Positions 42,524 to 51,682 of a stretch of DNA of 64,000 nt are shown here, piece after piece; the first letter of the stretch is position 1, and each line of letters starts with the position of its first letter. The position numbers and the translations under genes were made by a program. The DNA is taken from the NCBI GenBank assembly GCA_043745195.1, contig JAYTTF010000035.1, positions 1 to 64,000 of the forward strand. Reading direction: 5' to 3'. The stretch is from JANXSF01 sp043745195 (GTDB taxonomy: Bacteria; Acidobacteriota; Terriglobia; Bryobacterales; Bryobacteraceae). Below the pieces are notes generated by a model. It saw only the letters and a list, made by a program, of their open reading frames with translations. It searched no databases and had not been told where the DNA came from.

Positions 42524-45010
42524 TTAGCGGGTTTGCACCTGCAAATTCGCCAATTGATTTGGTTTAGGATCGCGGGCAGTCAACCCTTGCTTCTTGCGAA
42601 ATGGAGAGTTTTGTTTTGCCACGTACATTCTCTTGTCGGCTTCGGCAATCAATTTGTCAGGCGAATCTCCATCCTGCGGATAACACGACTCGCCAACACT
42701 CATCGATAAACACTCTTCGCCAAAGACTTCCAGCGCCGACTGTGCCGCCAATTGCGCCAGGAGCAATTGCCTGGATTGCGGTGGGCCGGTCCGGCTTCCC
42801 GGCATGACAATCACAAACTCATCGCCTCCCATACGTGCCACATAATCGTATTCGCGGCAGTTTAACCGCAACTTTTCTGCAACGGATTTCAAGATCCTGT
42901 TTCCCTCAAGGTGGCCGAAACGATCATTTACCATTTTGAAGCCGTCCAAGTCACAGACCATCACTTGGAGTTGCAGTCCCAAACGGCGGCACCTTGCCAG
43001 TTCAGTTTCCAGGTGAAGAGCCAAGCTACGGGAATTGGGTAAACCAGTTATGTGGTCGGTTGTTGCCGAAGCCTCTACCTTTTTAAACTTCAGTGCATTC
43101 TCGATGGATTGCGAAACTTGCGGGGCAATCGATTGGAGGATCCGCAGGTGATCTCGGGTGAAAACATCGCGTTCGCTGTGATAAAGGCTTAGTACACCTA
43201 CAACTGAGTTTGCGCCTTCAAGCGGAACGGAGATTGCTGCCCTCATTGTGCTGAACTTGGATTGATCATTCAAATACCCTGGCTCAACAGACGGGTTGCC
43301 ATTCACAATTGGTTTGCGGTTTTCCGCAACCCACCCTGATAAGCCCTGTCCCACTGGAATTTCCAGGCTGGAAAATAAACGGAAGTTGTCTCCTGTGACG
43401 TACTCTGGAACCAGCCTGTCGTCTTTCTTGACATATATGCACATTGTGTCGAACGGCATCATCTTTTTCAGGCGAACAGAAAGAACCGAGAGAGTCTCGT
43501 CCAGACTTAAGGAACTACCCAAATTCTGACTGAGTTCAAACAAAGCTTGAACCTCTTGCCGCGCAGCGGCAATTGAGGCCATGAAGGGGGCCGATTCAAC
43601 CACTTCCCCCTGGCTTTTTACAGGAACCTCTCCAGGAGCGCAGTTCTCGAAACCGGCCCCCGGGGTAAGCCCACGTTCGATTTTCAAGTTCGTCGACAAT
43701 TTTGCTCTATCTACATGGAGTGTGTGTGCCAAGCGTTCCAGCTCTTCGTACCGGCCTTCAAGAATTCCTACTACCTGAGGATCAAAGGCACGGCCTGATT
43801 CCTTCGACACCATAGCCATAGCCTGATCAAGCGGCAAGGCACGACGGTACTGCCGGTCAGTGGCAAGCGCATCAAGACAGTCTACCGCCGAAAGAATGCG
43901 CGCTCCAATCGGGATTTCTTGCGCCTTAAGACCATCTGGATAGCCTGTTCCATCCCATTTTTCATGATGGGAACGGACAATTGGAGCTACTGGATAAGGA
44001 AACTTTACTCGTTCCAGAATTTCGGCACCAACCACGGGATGAATTTTCATTTTTTCAAACTCTTCCGGAGTGAGGCGCCCAGGTTTTGAAATAATGTTCT
44101 CTGGAACGGCCAATTTGCCAATGTCGTGCAATAGGGATGCGGCACGTAATGCTTCAAGGTCTTGGCTTTCAAGGCCCATTTCTTTTCCAATCTCCAGAGC
44201 ATAAACCTGAACTCGTTGCAAATGGTTGTGAGTGGTTGCGTCTTTGGCTTCAATAGCCATCGCCAGCGCCTCAATTGTTCGCAAGTGTAAGCTGGCCATT
44301 TGTTCGGCATGTTCTCGCCCATCGTCTAAGCGCTCCAGATAAAGACGGTAAGAACGGTACACCAGATAGACCACTGGAAGCACAATCAGCGAAACTTGCC
44401 AACTCATCAGTTCCGTGAATTTGTTGAACAGGACTGCTATTAAAGCCCCGGCAATATAATAAGGGAACGCCCAAAAATAGCATTCCTTCCACACTTCCTT
44501 AAGCTTTCTGCGTTCGGTGAGACCAATCACAATGGCAACCGGAATCGTTGTAAAGAAGAAAAGAGGCACACAGGCTGCGACTAAAGCAACCGGACCGCGA
44601 ATACCGTGAGCATTCAGGTACGGGTTGGAATAAATGAAGTCTGCAGCAAGAATGGCTATGGAAATCGTGGCAACGTTGAATACAATCTGGCGGATTTGAA
44701 TTTGCTTTCCTGGAGTGGGACGCAAGCATTGAACCAACGTCATGGTCGCACCTAAGACCAGAGTTTCCGACAAACTCAGTTGCACCAAACCAATCAGAAT
44801 AAAGAGGAAGTTGATGGAAAGAGTACCTGATATTGCAGGCAGGCTAACACGAAGCCCGCTAGCCAGAATTGCCAAAAAACAGTAACAAGCAAAACGAACA
44901 GGATCCTGCAGTTGAATTGGAAGGATGCCTGACAGTAAGGCCACCAAACCAATCGCACCGATCGGGTATATAAAGAAATCGGCCCGTTTGTCCATTTTTG
45001 TATTGGCCAT
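42524..45010 (-). CDS. Second membrane HD-GYP / GAF / GGDEF protein
   Basis: About 828 residues with the same architecture as the gene at 466-2973: hydrophobic N-terminus, HD-GYP (LLHDIGKLAVPENIISKPGR, HHEKWDGTGYPDG), GAF (GQGLSGWVAENRKPIVNGNP) and GGDEF (REYD inhibitory site, five residues, then GGDEF). All active-site motifs are intact, so it may both make and break cyclic-di-GMP. The start is ATG 45010, with GGAG ten bases upstream. It is divergent from a sigma-54 activator and a PilZ protein across a 370-base spacer with an operator-like palindrome array. Confidence 0.93.
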   Translation of the reverse strand: MANTKMDKRADFFIYPIGAIGLVALLSGILPIQLQDPVRFACYCFLAILASGLRVSLPAISGTLSINFLFILIGLVQLSLSETLVLGATMTLVQCLRPTPGKQIQIRQIVFNVATISIAILAADFIYSNPYLNAHGIRGPVALVAACVPLFFFTTIPVAIVIGLTERRKLKEVWKECYFWAFPYYIAGALIAVLFNKFTELMSWQVSLIVLPVVYLVYRSYRLYLERLDDGREHAEQMASLHLRTIEALAMAIEAKDATTHNHLQRVQVYALEIGKEMGLESQDLEALRAASLLHDIGKLAVPENIISKPGRLTPEEFEKMKIHPVVGAEILERVKFPYPVAPIVRSHHEKWDGTGYPDGLKAQEIPIGARILSAVDCLDALATDRQYRRALPLDQAMAMVSKESGRAFDPQVVGILEGRYEELERLAHTLHVDRAKLSTNLKIERGLTPGAGFENCAPGEVPVKSQGEVVESAPFMASIAAARQEVQALFELSQNLGSSLSLDETLSVLSVRLKKMMPFDTMCIYVKKDDRLVPEYVTGDNFRLFSSLEIPVGQGLSGWVAENRKPIVNGNPSVEPGYLNDQSKFSTMRAAISVPLEGANSVVGVLSLYHSERDVFTRDHLRILQSIAPQVSQSIENALKFKKVEASATTDHITGLPNSRSLALHLETELARCRRLGLQLQVMVCDLDGFKMVNDRFGHLEGNRILKSVAEKLRLNCREYDYVARMGGDEFVIVMPGSRTGPPQSRQLLLAQLAAQSALEVFGEECLSMSVGESCYPQDGDSPDKLIAEADKRMYVAKQNSPFRKKQGLTARDPKPNQLANLQVQTR

Positions 45011-45150
45011 CAAGAGTGTGCTCCGATAGAATCAGTGCATGTTGAAGTCCAAATACACGGGAGGATTGGGAAACAGAGAATGAAATAGGGGATAACAACC
45101 TAAAAACATGAGGACTTGCTAGAAAACTACCTACTCCAGCAGGGTTAATT

Positions 45151-45193
45151 GACAAATTGTCTCTTTAGGACAATTTGTCCGGACAATGTGTCC
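45151..45193. promoter_or_regulatory. Three consecutive GACA/TGTC palindromes (probable activator binding sites)
   Basis: GACAAATTGTC (45151-45161), GGACAATTTGTCC (45168-45180) and GGACAATGTGTCC (45181-45193) are each perfect inverted repeats around one to three central bases; the second and third abut, so TTGTCCGGACAA is also a palindrome. A partial further copy (GACATTCGACA) starts at 45203. They lie between the divergent HD-GYP/GGDEF gene and the Fis-type activator gene. They look like enhancer sites for that activator or a nearby regulator; which protein binds is not shown. No convincing sigma-54 promoter was seen next to them. Confidence 0.75.
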
Positions 45194-45381
45194 CAGGCAA
45201 AAGACATTCGACAAACCAAAATTTTCAAGTGATAGCACTAATAGGCTACTTCTAGTGCCTAGTAACAGGACAGGTACTAAGGCAATTTCTTTCAATCCCC
45301 CAGTCCTCTTCAATGACTTCCCGGGCCGTTGTATGGGTACCTTTATTTTCAGTTCCAGCACACAATGGTCATGAGCCAAAA

Positions 45382-46476
45382 ATGACAGAACAAGCACAGC
45401 CACAGTGCTTCTTAGGTATGACTGCGATTGTTGAAAGTGATGCCATGAAGCGTCTACTTCAGCTTGCAGAGCGCGTTGCCGACTCTCCAGCCACCGTCCT
45501 GATTACCGGGGAAAGTGGTAGCGGAAAGGAGTTGGTTGCGCGATCCATTCACCATTATTCCCAGCGTTCCTCTAAACCATGGGTGGATTTAAGTTGCGCA
45601 GCGCTGCCTGAACACTTAATGGAAAGCGAGTTGTTTGGATATGAAAAGGGAGCATTCTCGGGAGCAGACAGCACTAAGCCAGGCCTTTTTGAAATGGCAG
45701 ACAAGGGAACACTATTCCTGGACGAAATTGGGGAACTTGACCTAAAACTGCAAGCTAAGCTGTTGCGAGTTCTGGATGGTTCGGGTTATTTCAGGCTAGG
45801 TGGCACCAAGAAAATCATCGTGAATGTCCGCATTGTCTGCGCCACCAACCGGGATCTGGAACAGATGGTGCGCGAGGGAAAGTTTCGCGAGGACTTGTTT
45901 CATCGTTTGGCACAGTTCCACTTGGTAGTTCCTCCCCTAAGGCAAAGAGTCGACGACATTATCCCAATTGCCCGCCTCTTTCTGAAACAACATAGCGGCG
46001 ATCTTCATTTCATGCAGGATGCTGAGAATGCTCTGCGCAGCTATAGTTGGCCCGGGAATGTCCGGGAATTGCGCAACGTTGTAATGAAGTGTTCGGTAAT
46101 GGCCCTGGATGATGCCATTCACGCGCTGGACCTTCCTGAAAAATTGCAAGACTCCTACGCCAGCCTGCCTCCAGGGCAGAACGACCTAAAACGTTTATTC
46201 ATGGCAGTAAATGGCCGTGAGTACGATTTCCCCGAGGCCAACATTCAGCCGGTCGAAGTGGAAGAGGATGAAGATTCCCGTGAGTCTCCACGAGGGGGGA
46301 TCTTAGAAGGGATGGAGCGCCATTTGATTCAGAAGATTTTGAATCAAACCGGTGGTCATCAGGAAAGGGCCGCTCAATTGCTAGGGATATCTAGACGAAC
46401 GTTGAGCAGAAAGCTTAAGGTTTATGGAGAGGAGGGCAGTTTGGCTGATGATTCAGTAACTGCGAGAACCCTGTGA
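45382..46476 (+). CDS. Receiver-less sigma-54 activator (PspF-like layout)
   Basis: About 364 residues: a short N-terminus, a AAA+ domain (Walker A GESGSGKE near residue 43, GTLFLDEIGELD Walker B, GAFSGA for the sigma-54-contact loop at 90-95, arginine-finger region REDLFHRLAQFH) and a C-terminal Fis helix-turn-helix (GHQERAAQLLGISRRTLSRKL). There is no phosphorylation domain, so activity must be set by a partner or by level. ATG 45382 is chosen; ATG 45313 would add an unlikely 23 residues. The stop overlaps the PilZ start (GTGA), linking it to c-di-GMP. Confidence 0.88.
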   Translation: MTEQAQPQCFLGMTAIVESDAMKRLLQLAERVADSPATVLITGESGSGKELVARSIHHYSQRSSKPWVDLSCAALPEHLMESELFGYEKGAFSGADSTKPGLFEMADKGTLFLDEIGELDLKLQAKLLRVLDGSGYFRLGGTKKIIVNVRIVCATNRDLEQMVREGKFREDLFHRLAQFHLVVPPLRQRVDDIIPIARLFLKQHSGDLHFMQDAENALRSYSWPGNVRELRNVVMKCSVMALDDAIHALDLPEKLQDSYASLPPGQNDLKRLFMAVNGREYDFPEANIQPVEVEEDEDSRESPRGGILEGMERHLIQKILNQTGGHQERAAQLLGISRRTLSRKLKVYGEEGSLADDSVTARTL

Positions 46477-46742
46477 CGAATCCTTGGCTAGAACGACGAA
46501 GGGAACCACGTATGGCTGCATCCGGAGAAGTGACGCTTTATTTGGATCAACCGGTAATGTTGGAAATAAAGGCGCAGCTACTGGACGTCAGTTCCAGTGG
46601 ATTCCGCGCTAAGCACATGTACCCTGCCCTACAAAACGGCATGATTATTCACGTGCGCATTGAGGAAGTGGAAAGTAGTGCGGTTGTGGTTTGGAACCGT
46701 ATTATGGACGAAGACGTGGAGACTGGCTTTATTCTTCGTTGA
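46473..46742 (+). CDS. PilZ-domain protein (c-di-GMP receptor)
   Basis: A stand-alone PilZ domain of 89 residues. Both c-di-GMP motifs are present: RRREPR (RxxxR) near the start and DVSSSGF ([D/N]xSxxG) near residue 40. It should bind c-di-GMP and pass the signal to another protein. GTG 46473 overlaps the stop of the sigma-54 activator by four bases, so co-translation and perhaps direct control of that activator are likely. The next gene is convergent. Confidence 0.88.
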   Translation: MTNPWLERRREPRMAASGEVTLYLDQPVMLEIKAQLLDVSSSGFRAKHMYPALQNGMIIHVRIEEVESSAVVVWNRIMDEDVETGFILR

Positions 46743-46771
46743 TTTGGTGGCTTCCTTAGTTTGCATTCTGT

Positions 46772-47329
46772 TCAACTCGCTTTCCGCAGCCGGAATTTCA
46801 TCACCTTCCCCCGCACAACAAAGCATAGGTAATGCTCCCAAAACTTTCGGAAGAACCGTGCGTTGTTTACAAGCCATTCGAATCCCATCCAGCGCCATAA
46901 CGTAAGTAATTTAATCTCAATATCCTCTTCGGCAAATTTGGCGGAACTATAGTATCCATATCCAGCATTATCTTCACCAAAATAACGGAAGGAAAAGGAA
47001 TTCAGGTGCCAGCGATGGGTGGGGTCGCAAAAAGAGCTGAAATCGGTATAATGCGGCGTTTCAAGGATTAACACACCACCCGGGCGCAGCACTCGGTGGC
47101 ATTCCTCCACCGTCCGTACCACGTCTCCCACATGCTCTATTACATGAATCAGTCGAACTTCGTCGAAAAGCTGATCCCCAACGGGCCAGGGGAAGTGATC
47201 CAGTTCACACAAAATGTCAGCCTTACTGCGCGGATTATGATCTAAGCCAATGGCGCCCGGGTACTTCTTAATACCACAGCCTACATCAAGAACTTTGGGA
47301 AACCGGCCATTTTCGGAACTAGACACCAT
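46772..47329 (-). CDS. Class I SAM-dependent methyltransferase
   Basis: A protein of 185 residues with a Rossmann-like methyltransferase domain: KVLDVGCGIKKYPGAIGLD is the SAM-binding motif I, followed by IHVIEHVGDVVRTVEECHRVLRPGGVLILETPH. This small group often acts on lipids, sugars or other small molecules; the substrate is unknown. It converges on the PilZ gene and is divergent from the FecR-like gene. Confidence 0.85.
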   Translation of the reverse strand: MVSSSENGRFPKVLDVGCGIKKYPGAIGLDHNPRSKADILCELDHFPWPVGDQLFDEVRLIHVIEHVGDVVRTVEECHRVLRPGGVLILETPHYTDFSSFCDPTHRWHLNSFSFRYFGEDNAGYGYYSSAKFAEEDIEIKLLTLWRWMGFEWLVNNARFFRKFWEHYLCFVVRGKVMKFRLRKAS

Positions 47330-47482
47330 AACAGTGTATTACTATGACGGCCTTCAAAACTGGAAACAATGGATGCCAGCTGCGGTAAACAAATGAGATA
47401 ACTCACATTGAGGGGCTTGACTTGCATCACGGTTAGGAGCAAAATCTAGGTGGGTAGCTCTATACTCTGGAGGCTTAGTCTC

Positions 47483-48541
47483 ATGAAATTTCAACTTTTA
47501 ACCAACACAGCAATAGCACTTTTGTTGCCTGCAGCCTTTTCGCTGCCAGCCATGGCGCAGCAGGTAATTGGCGCCAAGTCCGGTGTTATCCACTATGTGG
47601 AAGGTGATGTGTTCGCCGCTGATCAGAAGGTTGAAACCAAACTGGGAGCCAAATTCAATGAGCTGAAAGAAAATCAGGTTCTTCGCGCGGAAGAAGGACG
47701 GGCTGAAATTCTCTTGAATCCCGGAGTCATGCTCCGTGTGGCCGAGGGTAGCTCCGTTCGCATGATCAACAACAAGCTTACAGATACGCGCCTGGAGCTG
47801 CTTTCTGGTTCTACCCTCATTGAAGTATCGGAGATCAGCGACGGCAATGCGATGACCCTTCAATATAAGGATCATGAAATTTCCTTCCGCAAAACTTCCC
47901 TGGTTCGTGTCGATGCCGACCCCGCAATGGTAAAGGTTTACCAGGGTGAAGCCTCCATTATGTACAAAGGTCAGATGCTGATAGTGAAATCAGGCAAGAC
48001 TCTAAGCCTGGACGGCAGCCTGCAATCTGCCCGGTTCGACGTGAAAGACGGTGATGCATTCTACCGTTGGGGTAGCCGCCGCGCTTCCTACGTAGCAATG
48101 GCCAATGTTTCCACAGCCCGCAGCCTTCTGAATTCCGGATCCAGCATCCCGCGTAGTGGTTGGTATTTTAATCCATACTTCGGTTATGCCACATTCATTC
48201 CAATGAATGGTATGCTGCGCAATCCATGGGGTTACAACTATTACAGCCCAAGCCGCGTGTATCGCTACTACTCAAATTACGCATCGAATGGCGGCTATGG
48301 TGGTGGCCAAAATAGAAATACTCCAGCCACACCTAATTTTGGCACCGGACCATCCTACAATTCTTCGCTGGGCTACAACGTGGATACTAGGGCTAGCATG
48401 TCTTCCGGTAATATCAACACTTCGTCACAAAGCGTTTCTGCCCCCGCAATGAGTGCTCCAGCAGCATCCAGAAGCGATGCAGCAGGAGCAAGCAGTGGCG
48501 GCGCAGTTAGCCGTGGCGGTGGTGCAACCGGCGGTCGCTAG
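47483..48541 (+). CDS. Exported FecR-domain-like protein with low-complexity C-terminus
   Basis: A protein of 352 residues from ATG 47483, with GGAGG nine bases upstream. A signal peptide (LLTNTAIALLLPAAFSLPAMA) is followed by a beta-rich FecR-like domain (VEGDVFAADQKVETK ... VRVDADPAMVKVYQGEASI ... LIVKSGKTLSLDG), then a Tyr/Gly/Asn-rich stretch (NYYSPSRVYRYYSNYASNGG) and a Ser/Ala/Gly tail. Probably a surface or periplasmic protein. An AGGGGC-TTGAC-TTGCA sequence at 47411-47426 has the GG-N10-GC spacing of sigma-54 promoters, but this is weak. It ends at a strong terminator. Confidence 0.8.
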   Translation: MKFQLLTNTAIALLLPAAFSLPAMAQQVIGAKSGVIHYVEGDVFAADQKVETKLGAKFNELKENQVLRAEEGRAEILLNPGVMLRVAEGSSVRMINNKLTDTRLELLSGSTLIEVSEISDGNAMTLQYKDHEISFRKTSLVRVDADPAMVKVYQGEASIMYKGQMLIVKSGKTLSLDGSLQSARFDVKDGDAFYRWGSRRASYVAMANVSTARSLLNSGSSIPRSGWYFNPYFGYATFIPMNGMLRNPWGYNYYSPSRVYRYYSNYASNGGYGGGQNRNTPATPNFGTGPSYNSSLGYNVDTRASMSSGNINTSSQSVSAPAMSAPAASRSDAAGASSGGAVSRGGGATGGR

Positions 48542-48567
48542 TTTTTTACGTTGCTTTGTTTGGGAAG

Positions 48568-48591
48568 ACCCGGCGCTAGTCGCCGGGTTTT
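48568..48591 (+). terminator. Rho-independent terminator of the FecR-like gene
   Basis: ACCCGGCG (48568-48575), loop CTAGT and CGCCGGGT (48581-48588) form a perfect eight-pair GC-rich stem followed by a run of T (four, including the last stem base). Confidence 0.85.
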
Positions 48592-48702
48592 CCATTTCAT
48601 GAGCGGCGAACCCCTGCACTCCCTGCAACCAATTCAAGTCGGCGGGAATCCAAGAGATGAGTCACAGTAACAGCTATAATAGGAACCAGGAGCAATCAAA
48701 TC

Positions 48703-49683
48703 GTGCTTTTCAAACAATTCTTCCGCTTGGCGGCAGCTACGCAATTGGTGCCAGTCATGGAAAATGGCGAAGAAACCACCCTAATCGGCGGACAGGCCGT
48801 GATGGAAGGCGTCATGATGCGCGCTCCTCATGGATATTGCGTAGCCGTACGGCAACATGATGGCGAGATCGTCACCGAAGAGGGCAAGTTAGACCGACTC
48901 TCTGAAAAGTATCCTATTTTTAAACTACCGATTCTCCGCGGCATCGGAACATTAGGCCACGCTCTTTGGCTGGGTGTGAAAGTCATGAATTTTTCCGCGC
49001 AAACAGCCATGCCTCCCGACGAAAAAACCGGCGAGAAGACCCAGATTCCCGAATGGATGATGCGTCTCAACATTGTTTTTTCTGTCGTTTTCGCACTAGT
49101 CCTCTACAAAGCGCTTCCCCTTGCAATTACCACCGGCCTGAAGTCTTTTACTCCAGCATTAGACAACTTGATCCTGTTTAACTTTGTAGACGGGTTGATC
49201 CGCATTGGCATTCTAATCAGCCTGATGTGGTTGCTATCAAAAAGTAAGGAAATGCGCGGCCTGTTCCAGTTTCATGGCGGCGAACATAAAGTGGTTTTCA
49301 ACTTTGAATCCGGTAAGCCAGTTACTGTAGAAAACGCTCAAAAGTTTGTCACATGGCATCCAAGATGCGGAACCAGCTTTTTAATGACCTTGATGTTTCT
49401 TTCCATGATCATCTACATGTTTCTGCCTTTTGAGGACTGGCGCTACAAGCTCCTTTCGCGCCTGCTTCTCACCCTTCCTATTGTCGGCTTAAGCTATGAA
49501 GTAATCCGATTTGCAGCGCGCAAGCAGGGTTCCGCACTGGCCTTGGTTACTAAGCCTGGAATGTGGTTGCAACGCATTACAACCCAACCACCGTCCGATG
49601 CCCAAACAGCCATCGCCATTCGCGCCTTGGAAGGTGCCATGGCTTTAGAAAAACAAATGGGTGGGAAACCGGTGATCGCTTAG
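48703..49683 (+). CDS. DUF1385 membrane protein
   Basis: A membrane protein of 326 residues. The N-terminal GGQAVMEGVMMRAPHGYCVAVR and HGGEHKVVFNFE blocks define DUF1385, a family of unknown function commonly found just before prfA. Four or five helices follow. GTG 48703 has AGGAG ten bases upstream. It is separated from prfA by 66 bases, the usual arrangement. Confidence 0.92.
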   Translation: MLFKQFFRLAAATQLVPVMENGEETTLIGGQAVMEGVMMRAPHGYCVAVRQHDGEIVTEEGKLDRLSEKYPIFKLPILRGIGTLGHALWLGVKVMNFSAQTAMPPDEKTGEKTQIPEWMMRLNIVFSVVFALVLYKALPLAITTGLKSFTPALDNLILFNFVDGLIRIGILISLMWLLSKSKEMRGLFQFHGGEHKVVFNFESGKPVTVENAQKFVTWHPRCGTSFLMTLMFLSMIIYMFLPFEDWRYKLLSRLLLTLPIVGLSYEVIRFAARKQGSALALVTKPGMWLQRITTQPPSDAQTAIAIRALEGAMALEKQMGGKPVIA

Positions 49684-49749
49684 CAGAGGCATGCTGCTGC
49701 GAGCCGTTCTTTGCCCTTTCTAAATTAAATAAATACAAGAAGTGAACGC

Positions 49750-50856
49750 ATGCTATATCAAGATAAACTGGAACAGCTCGAAAAGAGTTTCGAAGAACTA
49801 GAACAGCAGATGGCCGACCCGCAACTGATCAGTGATGGGGATGCCTACCGCAAAGCTGCCAAGCGGCGTTCAGACCTGGAACAGGTTGTTGCGAAATACC
49901 GGCAGTTCCGTTCGTCCAACAACAACCTGAACGATGCCCGTGTCATGAAGCTGGACTCCGATCCGGAATTGCGGGCCATGGCACTCGAAGAAATCGCCAA
50001 GGTGGAGCCGGAATTGGCGCAATTGGAAGAAGAGCTGAAGGTGCTGCTGCTTCCCAAAGATCCCAACGACGACCGAAATGTGGTTCTGGAAATTCGAGCC
50101 GGCACAGGCGGCGATGAAGCCACACTTTTTGCAGCAGAGATTTTCCGTTTATACGGCCGATATGCCGAAGTGCAAGGCTGGCGAGTGGAAATCACAGATT
50201 CCTCCGAATCCTCCGTAGGCGGCATGAAAGAAGTGATGGCTCTTATTAGCGGGCACAAGGTCTACAGCAAACTCAAATATGAAAGCGGCGTTCACCGTGT
50301 TCAGCGGGTTCCTCAAACGGAAACCCAGGGGCGCGTTCACACTTCAGCCATTACAGTAGCCGTTTTACCGGAAGCAGACGAAGTGGAAGTGAATGTTCAG
50401 GACAAAGATATTCGCATCGACACTTTTTGTTCCTCCGGCCCTGGCGGACAATCAGTGAACACAACCTATTCTGCAGTTCGATTAACCCATATTCCAACCG
50501 GCTTGGTTGTCAGTTGCCAGGACGAAAAATCCCAAGTCAAGAATAAGGCAAAAGGAATGCGGGTGCTTCGGTCCAGGATCTACGATCTTGAACTTGAAAA
50601 GCAGCAAGCTGCAATTGGTGCGGAACGAAAGAGCATGGTTGGTTCGGGCGATCGAAGTGAGAAGATCCGTACCTATAATTTCCCCCAAAACCGTGTGACG
50701 GATCATCGCATCGGCTTGACGCTCCATCAACTGGACCAAGTAATGGAAGGCCGCATGGAACCGCTGATCGATGGCCTGGTAACATACTACACAGCGGAGA
50801 AAATGAAAAAGCAGATGGAGCAAGATGGATCTGCGAACGGCAATCACGCAGGGTAA
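49750..50856 (+). CDS. prfA: Peptide chain release factor 1
   Basis: Reads UAA and UAG stop codons and triggers peptide release. The 368 residues contain the GGQ catalytic motif (SSGPGGQSVNTTYSAVRLTHIPTG), the stop-recognition PxT motif (RVPQTETQGRVHTSA) and the C-terminal NRVTDHRIGLTLHQLDQVMEG typical of RF1. ATG 49750 is the family start. The end overlaps prmC by 32 bases, as commonly seen; PrmC methylates the glutamine of the GGQ motif. Confidence 0.96.
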   Translation: MLYQDKLEQLEKSFEELEQQMADPQLISDGDAYRKAAKRRSDLEQVVAKYRQFRSSNNNLNDARVMKLDSDPELRAMALEEIAKVEPELAQLEEELKVLLLPKDPNDDRNVVLEIRAGTGGDEATLFAAEIFRLYGRYAEVQGWRVEITDSSESSVGGMKEVMALISGHKVYSKLKYESGVHRVQRVPQTETQGRVHTSAITVAVLPEADEVEVNVQDKDIRIDTFCSSGPGGQSVNTTYSAVRLTHIPTGLVVSCQDEKSQVKNKAKGMRVLRSRIYDLELEKQQAAIGAERKSMVGSGDRSEKIRTYNFPQNRVTDHRIGLTLHQLDQVMEGRMEPLIDGLVTYYTAEKMKKQMEQDGSANGNHAG

Positions 50857-51658
50857 CCTGCTTCTACAACAAGGGGGCATTTCAGTTCCCCGCCTCACTG
50901 CTGAAGTGCTTCTGGCGCACGCTATTGGCAAAGACCGATCTTACTTCTACGCGCATCCTGAAGAGGAGTTAAGCGAACTTGGTTGGATTCACTATGGCCG
51001 CTATCTGCACCAACGCCTACAGCGGATGCCAACTCAATACATCACTAAGCAACAGGAATTCTGGGGTCGCCAATTCCGCGTCACTCCCGACGTACTGATT
51101 CCGCGGCCTGAAACGGAGCACCTCATTGAAACGGTTCTTACGGAATCCCCCGGAGCACGGCAAATTGCCGATATTGGAGTCGGCTCCGGTGCAATCGCTG
51201 TAACTCTGGCTCTTGAACTAAAGACAGATGTGATTGCCACCGACATTTCCAGGGCCGCGCTGGCAGTTGCCGCATCCAACGCGCGAACACTTGGGACTTC
51301 GGTCAAGCTGGTGAATTGCGACCTTTGCTCAGCCCTCCGTACCGCCAGCCTCGACCTGATTGTTTCCAACCCGCCCTACGTCCCAGAGATGGATCGCGCC
51401 CAATTGGAACCGGAAGTTCGAGAATGGGAGCCTCAGCAAGCCCTTTTTGCCGGTCAAGACGGATTGGGCCTTTATCCACGGCTGATCCTTGACGCTCACA
51501 GAGTGTTGAAGCCAGCGGGCCTATTTGTGGCGGAAATGGGCTTACATCAAAACGACGCACTCCTTGCCATGCTGAGTTCCGGGTGGGACCACGTGCACAC
51601 CATAGCCGATCTGGCTGGCATTCCAAGGGTAGTTTCCGCCAGACGCTCGAATGTGTAA
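50825..51658 (+). CDS. prmC: Release factor glutamine methyltransferase
   Basis: Methylates the glutamine of the GGQ motif in release factors. The 277 residues contain the helical N-terminal domain, PRPETEHLIE, the SAM-binding IADIGVGSGAIAVTLA and the catalytic NPPYVP. It overlaps prfA by 32 bases, so the enzyme and its substrate are co-expressed. The ATG at 50825 lies within the end of prfA. Confidence 0.95.
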   Translation: MDLRTAITQGNLLLQQGGISVPRLTAEVLLAHAIGKDRSYFYAHPEEELSELGWIHYGRYLHQRLQRMPTQYITKQQEFWGRQFRVTPDVLIPRPETEHLIETVLTESPGARQIADIGVGSGAIAVTLALELKTDVIATDISRAALAVAASNARTLGTSVKLVNCDLCSALRTASLDLIVSNPPYVPEMDRAQLEPEVREWEPQQALFAGQDGLGLYPRLILDAHRVLKPAGLFVAEMGLHQNDALLAMLSSGWDHVHTIADLAGIPRVVSARRSNV

Positions 51659-51682
51659 TGATTTACACTATAGCTCTGACGT

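Noticed and set aside
45025..45050. GG-N10-GC pattern upstream of the second HD-GYP/GGDEF gene as a sigma-54 promoter.
   Set aside because: Only the GG and GC pairs match; such matches are expected by chance in a spacer of this size, and the start would fall at the ribosome binding site.
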